DNA of 64,000 bases from Tritrichomonas musculus (Eukaryota > Parabasalia > Tritrichomonadida > Tritrichomonadidae): positions 2,356,001 through 2,420,000 of the forward strand of contig JAPFFF010000017.1 of NCBI GenBank assembly GCA_039105265.1, given 5' to 3'. The position numbers and the translations under genes were made by a program. The notes below the pieces were generated by a model. That model searched no databases and was not told the DNA's origin. It was given only the letters and a program-made list of their open reading frames with translations. Of this stretch, positions 20,401-28,747 are shown one piece after another (position 1 is the stretch's first letter; each line of letters starts with the position of its first letter).

Positions 20401-20775
20401 AGGAATATCTTCATTCACTTCTTTTGGTTCTTTAATATCAGGAATATCTTCATTCACTTCATTTGGTTCTTGAATGTCAGAAATATCTTCATTCACTTCA
20501 TTTGGTTCTTTAATATCAGGAATATCTTCATTCACTTCTTTTGGTTCTTTAATATCAGGAATATCTTCATTCACTTCATTTGGTTCTTTAATATCAGGAA
20601 TATCTTCATTCACTTCATTTGGTTCTTGAATGCCAGAAATATCTTCATTCACTTCATTTGGTTCTTTAATATCAGGAATATCTTCATTCACTTCATTTGG
20701 TTCTTTAATATCAAGAATATCTTCATTCACTTCATTTGGTTCTTGAATGTCAGGAATATCTTGATAATCTTGCAT
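17497..20775 (-). CDS. VWA - ubiquitin-conjugating (E2) - U-box fusion protein with long tandem-repeat N-terminus
   Basis: The 1092-residue product has four parts. Residues about 6-545 are tandem repeats of EPNEVNEDIPDIK-type units and a longer NEDNQNNQVNEDISNIQ form. Residues about 550-740 are a von Willebrand A domain: DRSGSM gives the MIDAS DxSxS, a Thr follows in KSRTKLWD, and the Asp is in ISDGED. Residues about 860-1005 are an E2 fold: WWQLLVTFPENYPFSPPAFK, then HIN in place of HPN, then the catalytic Cys in HVCLNNTGLGYRP. Residues about 1045-1088 resemble a U-box: ASSGVYYDREELRQLV, then PICIITGKPL, like the family's GxTYDRxxIxxWL and PxTxxPL. If all are active, one chain carries both E2 and E3 functions plus a metal-dependent ligand-binding domain. 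No transmembrane segment or signal is seen. VWA and E2 are firm; the U-box is likely. Confidence 0.85.
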   Translation of the reverse strand: MQDYQDIPDIQEPNEVNEDILDIKEPNEVNEDIPDIKEPNEVNEDISGIQEPNEVNEDIPDIKEPNEVNEDIPDIKEPKEVNEDIPDIKEPNEVNEDISDIQEPNEVNEDIPDIKEPKEVNEDIPDIKEPKEVNEDIPDIKEPKEVNEDISDIQEPKEVNEYIPDIQEPNEINEDNQNNQVNEDISNIQEPKEVNEDNQNNQVNEDISNIQEPKEINEDNQNNQVNEDISNIQEPKEINEDNQNNQVNEDISNIQEPNEVNEDISDIQEPKEVNEDNQNNQVNEDISNIQEPKEINEDNQNNQVNEDISDIQEPKEVNEDNQNNQVNEDISNIQEPNEVNEDISDIQEPKEVNEYIPDIQEPNEINEDNQNNQVNEDISNIQEPKEINEDNQNNQVNEDISNIQEPKEVNEDISDIQEPKEVNEDNQNNQVNEDISNIQEPKEINEDNQNNQVNEDISNIQEPNEVNEDISDIQEPKEVNEDISDIQEPKEVNEYIPDIQEPNEINEDNQNNQVNEDISNIQEPNEVNEDISDIQEPNEINENNQNSQINEDNIQQIIMIDLDRSGSMLADIDGYQIDNKNENQIHRMTIAFQYISNFANSIYNYRIPSIQGLVSFDRHSKIHSPLRFLESNITDQTYKIEVTPKSRTKLWDSLDFCCDEIVKFRKDKDGNEKFANAQSRILFISDGEDIHSTVTVEEVVKKLIKNNIIVDSIILNTYGKEVKRLKLLSAVCHATGGISFKVESDKFTNLNSQNANYVPSGVKKAFSFFEKTAFLNIKERRLYSKELIPSNPKSRPSRLKDKPELITEQFMIEAQKYANFDSDVQSIDNAILENAIRFETPRHVLSMNKKVESYSNRQRRILHELFFAAKANSQLTQQDNQDMKIYTIKGRCDKWSVFLKGSAESPYENKWWQLLVTFPENYPFSPPAFKFISIPYHINVSTDGHVCLNNTGLGYRPTMRVAEILHEIKDIFLKPCEESFIQLEIYDKYRNNQTEYIELAKKSSEVNAKDTIENYFSSNTTFDDDVSDMFEKEFNDNIPFPTSRKPINPENIILASSGVYYDREELRQLVKSSKNPICIITGKPLTETIDDL
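19115..20760 (-). repeat. Nested coding tandem repeat, 39-bp and 66-bp units
   Basis: This is the DNA of the repeat half of the fusion gene. The basic unit is 39 bases (13 residues, like EPNEVNEDIPDIK). A second unit of 66 bases (22 residues) adds NQNNQVNED. The 39-base form predominates at the 5' end of the gene, and the 66-base form alternates with it nearer the VWA domain. Unit lengths are multiples of three throughout, so the frame is kept. Many copies are nearly identical in DNA, which suggests recent expansion or gene conversion. Confidence 0.9.
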
Positions 20776-21299
20776 ATTAAATGAATATTTAACTTTTTGA
20801 ATAAGATTTGAAAAAATTCTTAAATACCAAAACTTGTTTTGAGAAGATATTTATTTTTATTTCAAAAACAAATATAAATTCAATTTTAAATGATTTAACT
20901 GAAAAATATCTTGATACACATGATATATACTCTAAGCTTTTTTTTCTTTCAAACTCTCTCGTTATCTAGTACGTATTACAAATAGCGTATTTCAAATGGG
21001 CCTTTTTATTTCAAATTTGACCATATATTAGCATTTTAAAAGAGTCAAAAAAGGCTGATTTGAAACACACCTCCTGTAGATGAGAAACTAATAAATTATA
21101 TTGTGAATTAAATGCTGTTGCTCCATATTTGGTAACTTAAACTCAAACAACAATGATGAAATGGATGTTATAATAGAAACTATCTTTGACACTATACCAT
21201 TATTTCTCAACCCAAACGGATTATTAAAAGAGAGAAGCTCTACTTAGTATTACTAATGCTTGTTGTGTTTTGCAAATACTTAGAAAACAAAGATGAGAT
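20776..21299. other. Upstream region of the fusion gene with a short inverted repeat
   Basis: The region is AT-rich and noncoding. It contains imperfect inverted arms at 20985-21007 and 21047-21069 (left arm begins GCGTATTTCAAATGGGCC; about 19 of 23 positions pair). A related arm occurs at 52009-52028. It may be a remnant of a small dispersed repeat. An actttttga sequence at about 20792-20800 lies near the start of the fusion gene. Confidence 0.4.
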
Positions 21300-22440
21300 T
21301 TTTCTTTCCTAAATGAGCCCTAGGATTGATTCTCAACAGAAAATTTATAATAGTTACAGATATTTTTTACTGAAAAAAAAAGTTTGTTTTTATGGAAGAT
21401 TTATTAGAACGACATGGAGCATACGAATGATCAGCAAAATGATATTTTACATGCCAATGAAGAAAGTCAAGAAGCTTTTCCCATTATGTAAATTTGAAGA
21501 TAAATAACAATTTATTGAAAGGAGTCGAAGTTTTTGATCTTTTAAGCGACAGTGATGATTCTGATTTTTACGAAAATGATGACGATTTGGCTGACGAATA
21601 CTAATATTTCAATGATGATGAAGAAGATGACAATGAAAAACACAAAATCAAATTGAAATGAATAGTTCCAGTACAGTAGCAGCAGTTCAAAATTCGAGTG
21701 AAAATGATCAGCAGATATCTATTTCTGATGGCCAAATATTATTAATAAATTGATAAAGAAATTTTTCTCAGAAAGTTTAATAAAAATGAATTAAAAGACA
21801 TTTTTCCAAATGATTATCGAAAAATTCTTATCAAGAAAAAAATATACTAAACTATCACTTGAAGAAAAATGTAATATTATTTATAAATCTAGGAGGACTT
21901 TACTAATTATAAGAAAAACCATGCCTCAAAAGTACCAGGGTAACAGAAATTTAAAAAAAAAAAAAAAGGTTGAATTCGGTAGCAATCAAAAGAGCAAACT
22001 AATCTCTTACTTCAAAAATGCATGAAAATGAGAGAACACCAATAGGCTGTAACAAATAAATGGGCTCGGAAAATCATCAGGGAAAGAGTGGAGTCTTCGT
22101 CGATCAATCATTTCTAATATCTTTATCCAAAACTATTGGTATCGTAGAAAAAGGCAGAGTAAAATTCCTCAAAGCGATTCAAATAAAAAAGATTCAAAAA
22201 TTCGAAAATGAGGTGAAAAAAAAAATCATTGTTGACAATAACCTAAGAAGAAAGAACGTTCTTGTATATCCACTCTATTCCACTTTACACATGGATATTT
22301 CAAGAAGGCAAGCAAGCTTATGTTTGAAACAAAAATAGCTGCATTAGGAAGCATACCGTACTTGTTTGAAAAAGTATTATCATTACATTTCAACAATTTT
22401 GAAGTGAAAGATATCATACAATGAAAAGATATATAGATGA
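21300..22440 (+). pseudogene. Degraded coding remnants, possibly of a multicopy or transposon-type gene
   Basis: Short open stretches on the plus strand keep coding-like composition but are broken several times and change frame. One carries a strongly acidic run (DLLSDSDDSDFYENDDD, about 21535-21590). A later one has a basic segment, KKYTKLSLEEKCNIIY (about 21835-21890), which is reminiscent of the start of helix-turn-helix DNA-binding proteins. A third covers about 22060-22338. Nothing matches a named family well enough to identify it. The order of acidic part, DNA-binding-like part and further coding-like part would fit an old multicopy gene, including a transposon gene, but that is inference. 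No terminal repeats are evident at its edges. Confidence 0.35.
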
Positions 22441-23031
22441 ATTTATATTGAAACTCTAAATATAATAAGTTTAAAGCTTCACTATATATATCACAATCAA
22501 AATTACATATTCTTATTAATTACGACTTATATAATAGTCCTGCTAATGATATCATTATATCCTTATTATAGAATATGAAGCAAATGATAGAAATATCCAT
22601 CTTCTTATTTACTAACAATTTTTTTTTATATAATTAGAATAATTACCTAATAAAGATTTATCAATGATCAATTAAACAAAATTATTTAATAAATATTAAT
22701 ATGCACTAAAGAAAAAAATAGAATTTTATTAAAATAATTTGAAAAGAAAAAATTGAGAGAAGATTCAATTCAAATAAATACTTTTATCTGCATTATAACA
22801 AAATAAATACATTATATATCAGATAAAATAAATTATATACTAAAATTAAATAACCAAAATATATTATACATTGTTTATTTTTGATTTTTAAATAGTTGAA
22901 AAGCATTGTTATTTTTAAAAATATTGAATTTTGTAATCATTCAACATTTTTTTCAAATTTTAAATTGAATACAAATATAAATATTGAAAGATTTATATTG
23001 AGTCAAATTTTATATTATCTTATTCATTTTT
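22441..23031. other. AT-rich spacer upstream of SCAR with dispersed 23-bp repeat
   Basis: The stretch is noncoding and extremely AT-rich. Bases 22738-22760 are identical to 35140-35162 (core GAAAAGAAAAAATTGAGAGA), and the flanks of the two sites are loosely similar, so this may be part of a dispersed element. Confidence 0.4.
23024..23028 (+). promoter_or_regulatory. Candidate Inr of the SCAR gene
   Basis: TCATT fits the trichomonad initiator TCA(C/T)(A/T), and its A is six bases before the ATG at 23032. This is the very short leader expected in these organisms. Confidence 0.4.
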
Positions 23032-24378
23032 ATGTATCCTTGTTATGACATTCCATCTGTAGATAATGCTACCAAATGTGAATTTACTAAATCAGATTTC
23101 ACGACAGCTTTGCCAAAAGTGGAAATGATTCAAGCGCAAGGCCTTTTAATGCAAATGATATCAATTCAAGAGTTCGCAATTCAATATTTTAAAGATTTAA
23201 ATGATGATATAAATTTAGTAGCAAATCGTGTGAAGACAATTTCAGCCCATGTTCAAACATTCGTGAAAGATGCACCTACAAAAATTAAAAATCTTCAAAA
23301 TGCTAAGCCGAGTGGATTTTTCCAAACACCGCATAAACTTATTGGGATTGATGACATTGATTCTTCAATTACTGCTCCTGGCATCAATCACACAAATTTG
23401 AAAGAACTAATCAAAAACCCACCAGAAGATGTATCATTTGACACATGGGCAAAGAATCCAGCAATTACAGATATCAATAGTGTTAAAGTTCTAATGACCA
23501 ACCCTAATTATTACCGAACCCAATTATTTGAAGAACTTCAAAACAATATATCATTAGAAGATACAGCGGAAAAGAAAAATGAAGGCAAAGAAAAAGTTGC
23601 ACGTGTAGGCAGCTCCAAAACCATCCTTACTCAACCCAATTTGCACAAGACTCCTCAACAACAACCTTCACCACTTCAACCGCCAAGTAGCGATCAAAAC
23701 GAAAAACAAAATCAACAGGAGGCTAAACCAACCAACCATGCTTCAAACGAAGCCCCATCAACACCCCATAATGAAACTGAAAAGAAATCCAAAGGAGGAG
23801 CCTTTTCTTTCTTTAAACGTAAAGAAGAAGAAAGAAAGCAAAAAGAAGAACAAAAGGAGGAAGAAAGAAGAAGAAAGGAAGAAGAAAAATTAAAGAAGGA
23901 AGAAGAAAAATCCAATAAAGCAGCATTGAAATTAGCAAAACAACAAGAAAAGGAAGCAGAAAACAACAAGCGCTCACAACCTTCTCAACCATCAACACCA
24001 GCTTCACCACCACCACCACCTCCAGCAGCAGCCGAAGCTCCTCCACCACCACCACCGCCTCCTCCGCCTCCTCCTCCGCCGCCACCACCACCACCAGCTC
24101 CTGCCCCAGCTCCAGCGCCAGCAGGCGGAGGAGGCGGTGGTGGAGCAGGAAGCAAACCTCCACCACAAAAAGAACTTTCTTTCACAGAAATGATTAAACA
24201 AAGAAAAGAAGCAGGTCTCAGAAAAGTAGATCCAAACGAAATTAATAAGAAACCAGAACCAAGCGCTGATACTGATAATATTTTAATGCAAGTTCTCTTT
24301 AGAAGACAATTTATTGAAGCTTCAGAAGATGATGAAGAGCCAAGTGACTCCAATTCTGAATCTGATTCAAGTTGGTAA
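23032..24378 (+). CDS. SCAR/WAVE family actin nucleation-promoting factor
   Basis: The 448-residue product has the SCAR/WAVE layout. Residues about 1-160 resemble the SCAR homology domain (YFKDLNDDINLVANRVKTIS, helices that bind the WAVE regulatory complex). Residues about 165-260 are Gln/Pro/Ser-rich linker. Residues about 263-315 are a Lys/Glu charged helix. A polyproline tract at about 325-375 ends in a Gly run and should bind profilin. A WH2 motif is at about 383-403 (LSFTEMIKQRKEAGLRKVD). The central-acidic segment holds MQVLFRRQFIEASEDDEE and ends with the conserved terminal Trp (DSSW). The protein would activate Arp2/3 downstream of Rac. The charged helix between linker and polyproline is unusual. 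The polyproline DNA is locally GC-rich. Confidence 0.85.
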   Translation: MYPCYDIPSVDNATKCEFTKSDFTTALPKVEMIQAQGLLMQMISIQEFAIQYFKDLNDDINLVANRVKTISAHVQTFVKDAPTKIKNLQNAKPSGFFQTPHKLIGIDDIDSSITAPGINHTNLKELIKNPPEDVSFDTWAKNPAITDINSVKVLMTNPNYYRTQLFEELQNNISLEDTAEKKNEGKEKVARVGSSKTILTQPNLHKTPQQQPSPLQPPSSDQNEKQNQQEAKPTNHASNEAPSTPHNETEKKSKGGAFSFFKRKEEERKQKEEQKEEERRRKEEEKLKKEEEKSNKAALKLAKQQEKEAENNKRSQPSQPSTPASPPPPPPAAAEAPPPPPPPPPPPPPPPPPPPAPAPAPAPAGGGGGGGAGSKPPPQKELSFTEMIKQRKEAGLRKVDPNEINKKPEPSADTDNILMQVLFRRQFIEASEDDEEPSDSNSESDSSW

Positions 24379-24489
24379 AAAATGGAAAAAGTTTATTATT
24401 CTTTTTGCATGTTTTTTTTTATTTATAAAAAAAATTTTTGGAATTGAAAAAAAAAAAAAAAACTGAAAGATAGTTGTTATACTTCAGCT

Positions 24490-25346
24490 AAGTATCACGC
24501 CAGGGGGATTTTTTTTCCCCCTAGGGGGAATTTTCACATCAAATGTCAACTTAAAAGAATTCGAACTTTATTTTAATAAAAATCATACACTTTCTATATT
24601 TATTGAAATAATCAAATCGAATATAAGCGATTTGTCAATGTTCATTCCAAAAATCAAATATTTCATTTCTTCAAATATCAAAAGCCCAAGTTTTTATTGT
24701 TTTATTTAATAAATTATTTAAAGGATCATTTTAATTATCAAGTTGTTAAATTTATATTATACTTTTTTTGTAATATCCTTTTATATCAGAATTTTTTTTG
24801 AAAATTTTAATAATCTATTATTATAAATGATAGATATACCGTTGCATTATGGAAGTATCAATCTCTTTTTGTGTAAAATAATTCCCAAATTGATTAAAAA
24901 TGCATCAAATTGATATTAACCAAAGAGAAAATAAAAACATCTTTTTAAAATATATTTGTTTTAATAATTCAAAGGCTATTTGGTTCCCCCTAAAAAAAAA
25001 AAAATTAAAAATAGGGGGAATAGGGGGAGGTCAAATTTTGTTAATATTTTTACGGTTTGCCAATTAAATTGACCTTTCCCCCTAAGGGGGATTAGGGGAA
25101 ATAGGGGGAGGCCAATTCACGGATTTTTTGAGGTGAAAAATTAACCATTTAGATCATAAAGATATAATTTTTTCAAACAAAAATTGTATTAATAATCAGA
25201 ATCTTATTAAGAATTTTTAATAAAATTTCAATTATTTTTATGTATATTTAAATAAAATTTTAATTCAAATTTTTCCCCCTATTTTTTTTAGGGGAAATTA
25301 CAAAAAATCTTCCCCCTAGTAGAATTAGGGGAACCGCGTGATAGTT
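24490..25346. mobile_element. MITE-like element with short TIRs, 9-bp target duplication and G/C-run clusters
   Basis: Ends at 24490-24501 (AAGTATCACGCC) and 25335-25346 (reverse complement AACTATCACGCG) form short inverted repeats. Directly outside each end is the same 9-base sequence ACTTCAGCT (24481-24489 and 25347-25355), as expected of a target-site duplication. The 857-base interior has no gene. It carries about fourteen CCCC/GGGG runs in an otherwise AT-rich sequence, including the perfect palindrome TTCCCCCTAGGGGGAA at 24515-24530 and an inner inverted pair around GGTCAA at about 25011-25090. A 9-base duplication suits Mutator-type or related transposases, which is inference. No transposase lies inside. 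Confidence 0.7.
25086..25111 (+). other. Candidate G-quadruplex in the MITE-like element
   Basis: Four G-runs of lengths 5, 4, 5 and 2 follow one another with loops ATTA, AAATA and A. A two-tetrad quadruplex is possible. More G-runs lie at 25013-25030. Confidence 0.35.
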
Positions 25347-25355
25347 ACTTCAGCT

Positions 25356-26704
25356 TTTTTTAAGATGTACACTAAAATTTTTTGATAAATTTTCTTGATT
25401 CATATTTTCATAATAATTCTGAGTAATTCTTTTATGATTTAGAAAAAACTTATTTATATATGACTTTAGTATGTTCAATTATTAACATTGGTTATAAAAA
25501 TAACATTTTATAAAAATAGTTTTTCAAATAATCAAAATATGAATAAAATTTGGCCTAAATTTCCTAAAAAATTTTTGATATTTTTTTTACTAAAATCCAT
25601 ATTAGGCACTAGATGCAACTTTGAGATAGCAATTTATTGTTTGTGCTCTTATATCATAAAATTATCATCAATGAAACTTTTATTAATGATCATTTACTTT
25701 TTCAAATCTGAAATAATTTTGAAATGGGCGGTAAAATAATAAAATAAATTATATGAAAATAACTTTTTTTTAAAAATCAAAGCAAATTCAAGAAGAAAAT
25801 AAATTTTAAAACATATTCTTATTAATGCTATATACATATCCCTATACTATAAAAATGTCTAATTTAATTGTTTACAAGTATAATCAAAAAACTCTTTTGT
25901 TTTAAATGTAATTCAATAAATATCAATTATCTTTAGGTACTTTGTAATTTTAATATCATATATAATCTGAATTAAATATATATTTGATTTATATTTGAAA
26001 TAACATTTTAGCAATATAAACAGTAAATAAAAAATAATATTGAATAATCTGTTTTTGATAAATTTTCAGAAAAATTTAGTAATTGATTGAATTAAGTATA
26101 GAAAAATACATTCAATTATGATATAGTATATATTATTAAAAATAATATATATTAGTGATTAATATTATTAAATATATCAGATATAATACAAAAATATCAA
26201 TTTATATATAAATATATGTTTAATATTAATAATGATAATAAAACTAAAATATTAAATTTTTATTTTTTTCTGAAATATAAAAAATTGAAAAACTATATTG
26301 AATTAATTTTTTATATCCTCATTCAATTAAAATATACATTTATTGATGCATAGCATCAAATTTGTAATTCTTGATCACGGCTAACTGATATAATATATTA
26401 ATCTATATTTAATTTGTAAATATATTTTATAAGGGCTTTTTATCGTTGTACAACGCATATTTTGAAAAATCAGTCATCAAAATTTGAAAAAGCTATTCAA
26501 TTGCTGTCAGAAATATCATAATAAACAATTTATTTGAATATTGAGTTAAGAATTATGGTAAATTAAAAATATTTAAAATAATAATTTTCTAGCAAATGCA
26601 AAAGATTTCTTGCTTACATAAAGAATTTTTTTTTTTTTAAATTGGTTATTCAAAATTGAATACAATGCTAAGCTTTTTATTTCAATTATTAAAATTCTAC
26701 ATCA
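25356..26704. other. Long AT-rich spacer upstream of the acyl-CoA synthetase
   Basis: About 1.3 kb is almost wholly A and T. A short open frame near 25488-25739 has the composition expected by chance. No repeat with clear ends, RNA gene or promoter motif is recognised. Confidence 0.4.
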
Positions 26705-28687
26705 ATGGGATCTGAAGAATCAAAAGAAAGTGTTTCAGTTCTTGCCGAAGGAGAAAGACCAGGACCATTTGCCATTCGACGTTGCCCTGGATATGAAAAA
26801 GGATTCTATAAAAATCCACCAGAATTTCAAACAATACAAGATATGATTCTTGCTTCGTATAAGAAACATGCAAATAATCCATATATTGGAATTAGACAAC
26901 GTAAAGGCAATCTACTTGACAATAAATTCACTTTTAAAACTTATAAAGAGTGCGAGACAATTGCTTACCAATTCGGATCAGGTCTGATTTCTCTTGGAGT
27001 TCAACCAAGAGATCATGTTGGTATCTATTCGGGAAATTGCCCCGAGTGGATTCATATGATTGACGTTTCATCGCTATATGGAATTGTAATTTCAGCTCTA
27101 TATGATACATTTGGACAAGAAATATTAGGAAAACTCATTGGCAATTCGAAATTAGAAACAATTCTTGTATCAATGAAGAATGCGCCAAAACTTCTTCAAC
27201 TGATGAAAATTAATAAATATGATGTTAAAAGAATCATTTTATTTAATGACCCAGAACAATCATATGATTCATTGAAAGAAGATTACCAGTCATTAAATAT
27301 CCAATTCTACATTTTTAATGATATATTAGAAATTGGTAAAAAGGATATAAAACCCATACCAAAAGTCGAACCTGAATGGATTCATTACGTATGCTTTTCA
27401 TCAGGAACAACAGGAATGCCAAAAGGAGTTATGATATCTCATCGATCACAAGTTTCGAATTCGATTAATTGTATGACTCATTTTCTTATTACTGATAAAT
27501 CACGCCATCTTTCTTATTTACCATTACCACACGTTTTCGAACGCGTAGCAATTTCAACAATCATGCATACAGGTGGATGTATAGGCATTTATAGTGGTTC
27601 AATTCCAAAACTTACGGAAGATATGCAAGTGTTAAAGCCAACACACATAACGGCTGTTCCGCGTGTTGTTAACAGGATTTATGAAAATATTATGGCAAAG
27701 CTCGATTCTAGTTCATATATCAAAAAAGTGATATTTTGGGGCTGCTGGTACTGGAAACGGTTTTGGATAAAACATGGATCTACTTCATTACTTGCTGATC
27801 GTATTATTTTTGATAAAATAAAAGAACAACTTGGTGGGGAAGTCACACTTTTTTTAATTGGAGGAGCTGCAATGAACCCGTGGATTCATGAATTTATTGG
27901 TTTTGCAACTGGATGCTCAATGGGCGTTGGTTATGGACTATCCGAAGTTGGATCGGGCGTGATATGTAATCCTATGGATCTAAGATATTCGAAGCCGGGA
28001 ACTGTTGGTGGCCCAACAATGAATTGCGAAGTGAGACTTGAGCCCATTGAAGATTATGATGATCCAGAATGCGGCGAAATTTTGATTTGTGGACAATGTA
28101 ATTGCAGTGGTTATTTAAATGATGAACAAGCAACAAAAAGCCTATTTGTTGATGACAAAAACAGATTAGGTGATGGCGAAAAGAAAGGAACCAATTGGAT
28201 TCATACAGGTGATGTTGGAAAGTGGGATGAAGAAGGATATATGATGATCGTAGATCGAATAAGGTCAATTTTTAAGCTTTCACAAGGCGAATATGTAGCT
28301 GCTGAACTTTTATCGCAAACTTATGAGTTAGCAAAAATAGTAAATCAAATATTTATTTATGGAAATGCAATGAGATCATATCTTGTTGCAATAGTTATTC
28401 CAAAAATATCAGAAGTTGCTGCATATTTGAATAAAAATAAAATCACTCAAGAAGAATATGAACAAGCATGCAAATCAAAAGATCTATGCAATTATGTGAA
28501 AGAACAACTTGACCAGGTAGCTACCGAAGAAAAACTTACTGGATATGAAAGGATAAGAGCGGTCTATTGCGACAGTACTGAATGGACAATAGCCAATAAT
28601 ATGCTTACTCCAACATTTAAATTGAGGAGAAAAAATTTAGCTGATAAATATGAGAAGATTATTGAAGAGCTATATGAATCTTCCTAG
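26705..28687 (+). CDS. Long-chain fatty acid--CoA ligase (acyl-CoA synthetase)
   Basis: The 660-residue product is a complete ANL-superfamily enzyme. The AMP-binding P-loop is FSSGTTGMPKG near residue 230. The adenylate-binding segment is GYGLSEVGSG near 410, TGDVGKWDEEGYMMIVDR near 500 holds the hinge Asp and Arg, and FKLSQGEYVAAE follows as in long-chain synthetases. It would activate free fatty acids to acyl-CoA with ATP, for lipid remodelling by a parasite that scavenges fatty acids. The length is normal for the eukaryotic ACSL group. It starts MGSEESKES, where Gly2 and Ser6 fit an N-myristoylation site; ACSL enzymes more often have a membrane anchor, and none is visible here. A MITE-like element begins about 60 bases after the stop. 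Confidence 0.93.
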   Translation: MGSEESKESVSVLAEGERPGPFAIRRCPGYEKGFYKNPPEFQTIQDMILASYKKHANNPYIGIRQRKGNLLDNKFTFKTYKECETIAYQFGSGLISLGVQPRDHVGIYSGNCPEWIHMIDVSSLYGIVISALYDTFGQEILGKLIGNSKLETILVSMKNAPKLLQLMKINKYDVKRIILFNDPEQSYDSLKEDYQSLNIQFYIFNDILEIGKKDIKPIPKVEPEWIHYVCFSSGTTGMPKGVMISHRSQVSNSINCMTHFLITDKSRHLSYLPLPHVFERVAISTIMHTGGCIGIYSGSIPKLTEDMQVLKPTHITAVPRVVNRIYENIMAKLDSSSYIKKVIFWGCWYWKRFWIKHGSTSLLADRIIFDKIKEQLGGEVTLFLIGGAAMNPWIHEFIGFATGCSMGVGYGLSEVGSGVICNPMDLRYSKPGTVGGPTMNCEVRLEPIEDYDDPECGEILICGQCNCSGYLNDEQATKSLFVDDKNRLGDGEKKGTNWIHTGDVGKWDEEGYMMIVDRIRSIFKLSQGEYVAAELLSQTYELAKIVNQIFIYGNAMRSYLVAIVIPKISEVAAYLNKNKITQEEYEQACKSKDLCNYVKEQLDQVATEEKLTGYERIRAVYCDSTEWTIANNMLTPTFKLRRKNLADKYEKIIEELYESS

Positions 28688-28747
28688 ATATTCTAATTTT
28701 GATTAAATGAAATATTATGAAGTGGGCATTTTAGTATATGGATTTAA

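Noticed and set aside
19115-20760. CRISPR-like regular repeats
   Set aside because: The repeats are contiguous, in frame and without unique spacers, inside a eukaryotic coding gene.
19108-20784. A 558-residue hydrophobic open frame on the plus strand (repeated FIYFIWFLNVRN)
   Set aside because: It is the exact antisense of the tandem repeats of the VWA-E2-U-box gene. Repeat units divisible by three keep all frames free of stops, so the length is an artefact.
25488-25739. Plus-strand frame of 83 codons in the long AT-rich spacer
   Set aside because: Random AT-rich composition, no motif and no conserved feature around it.
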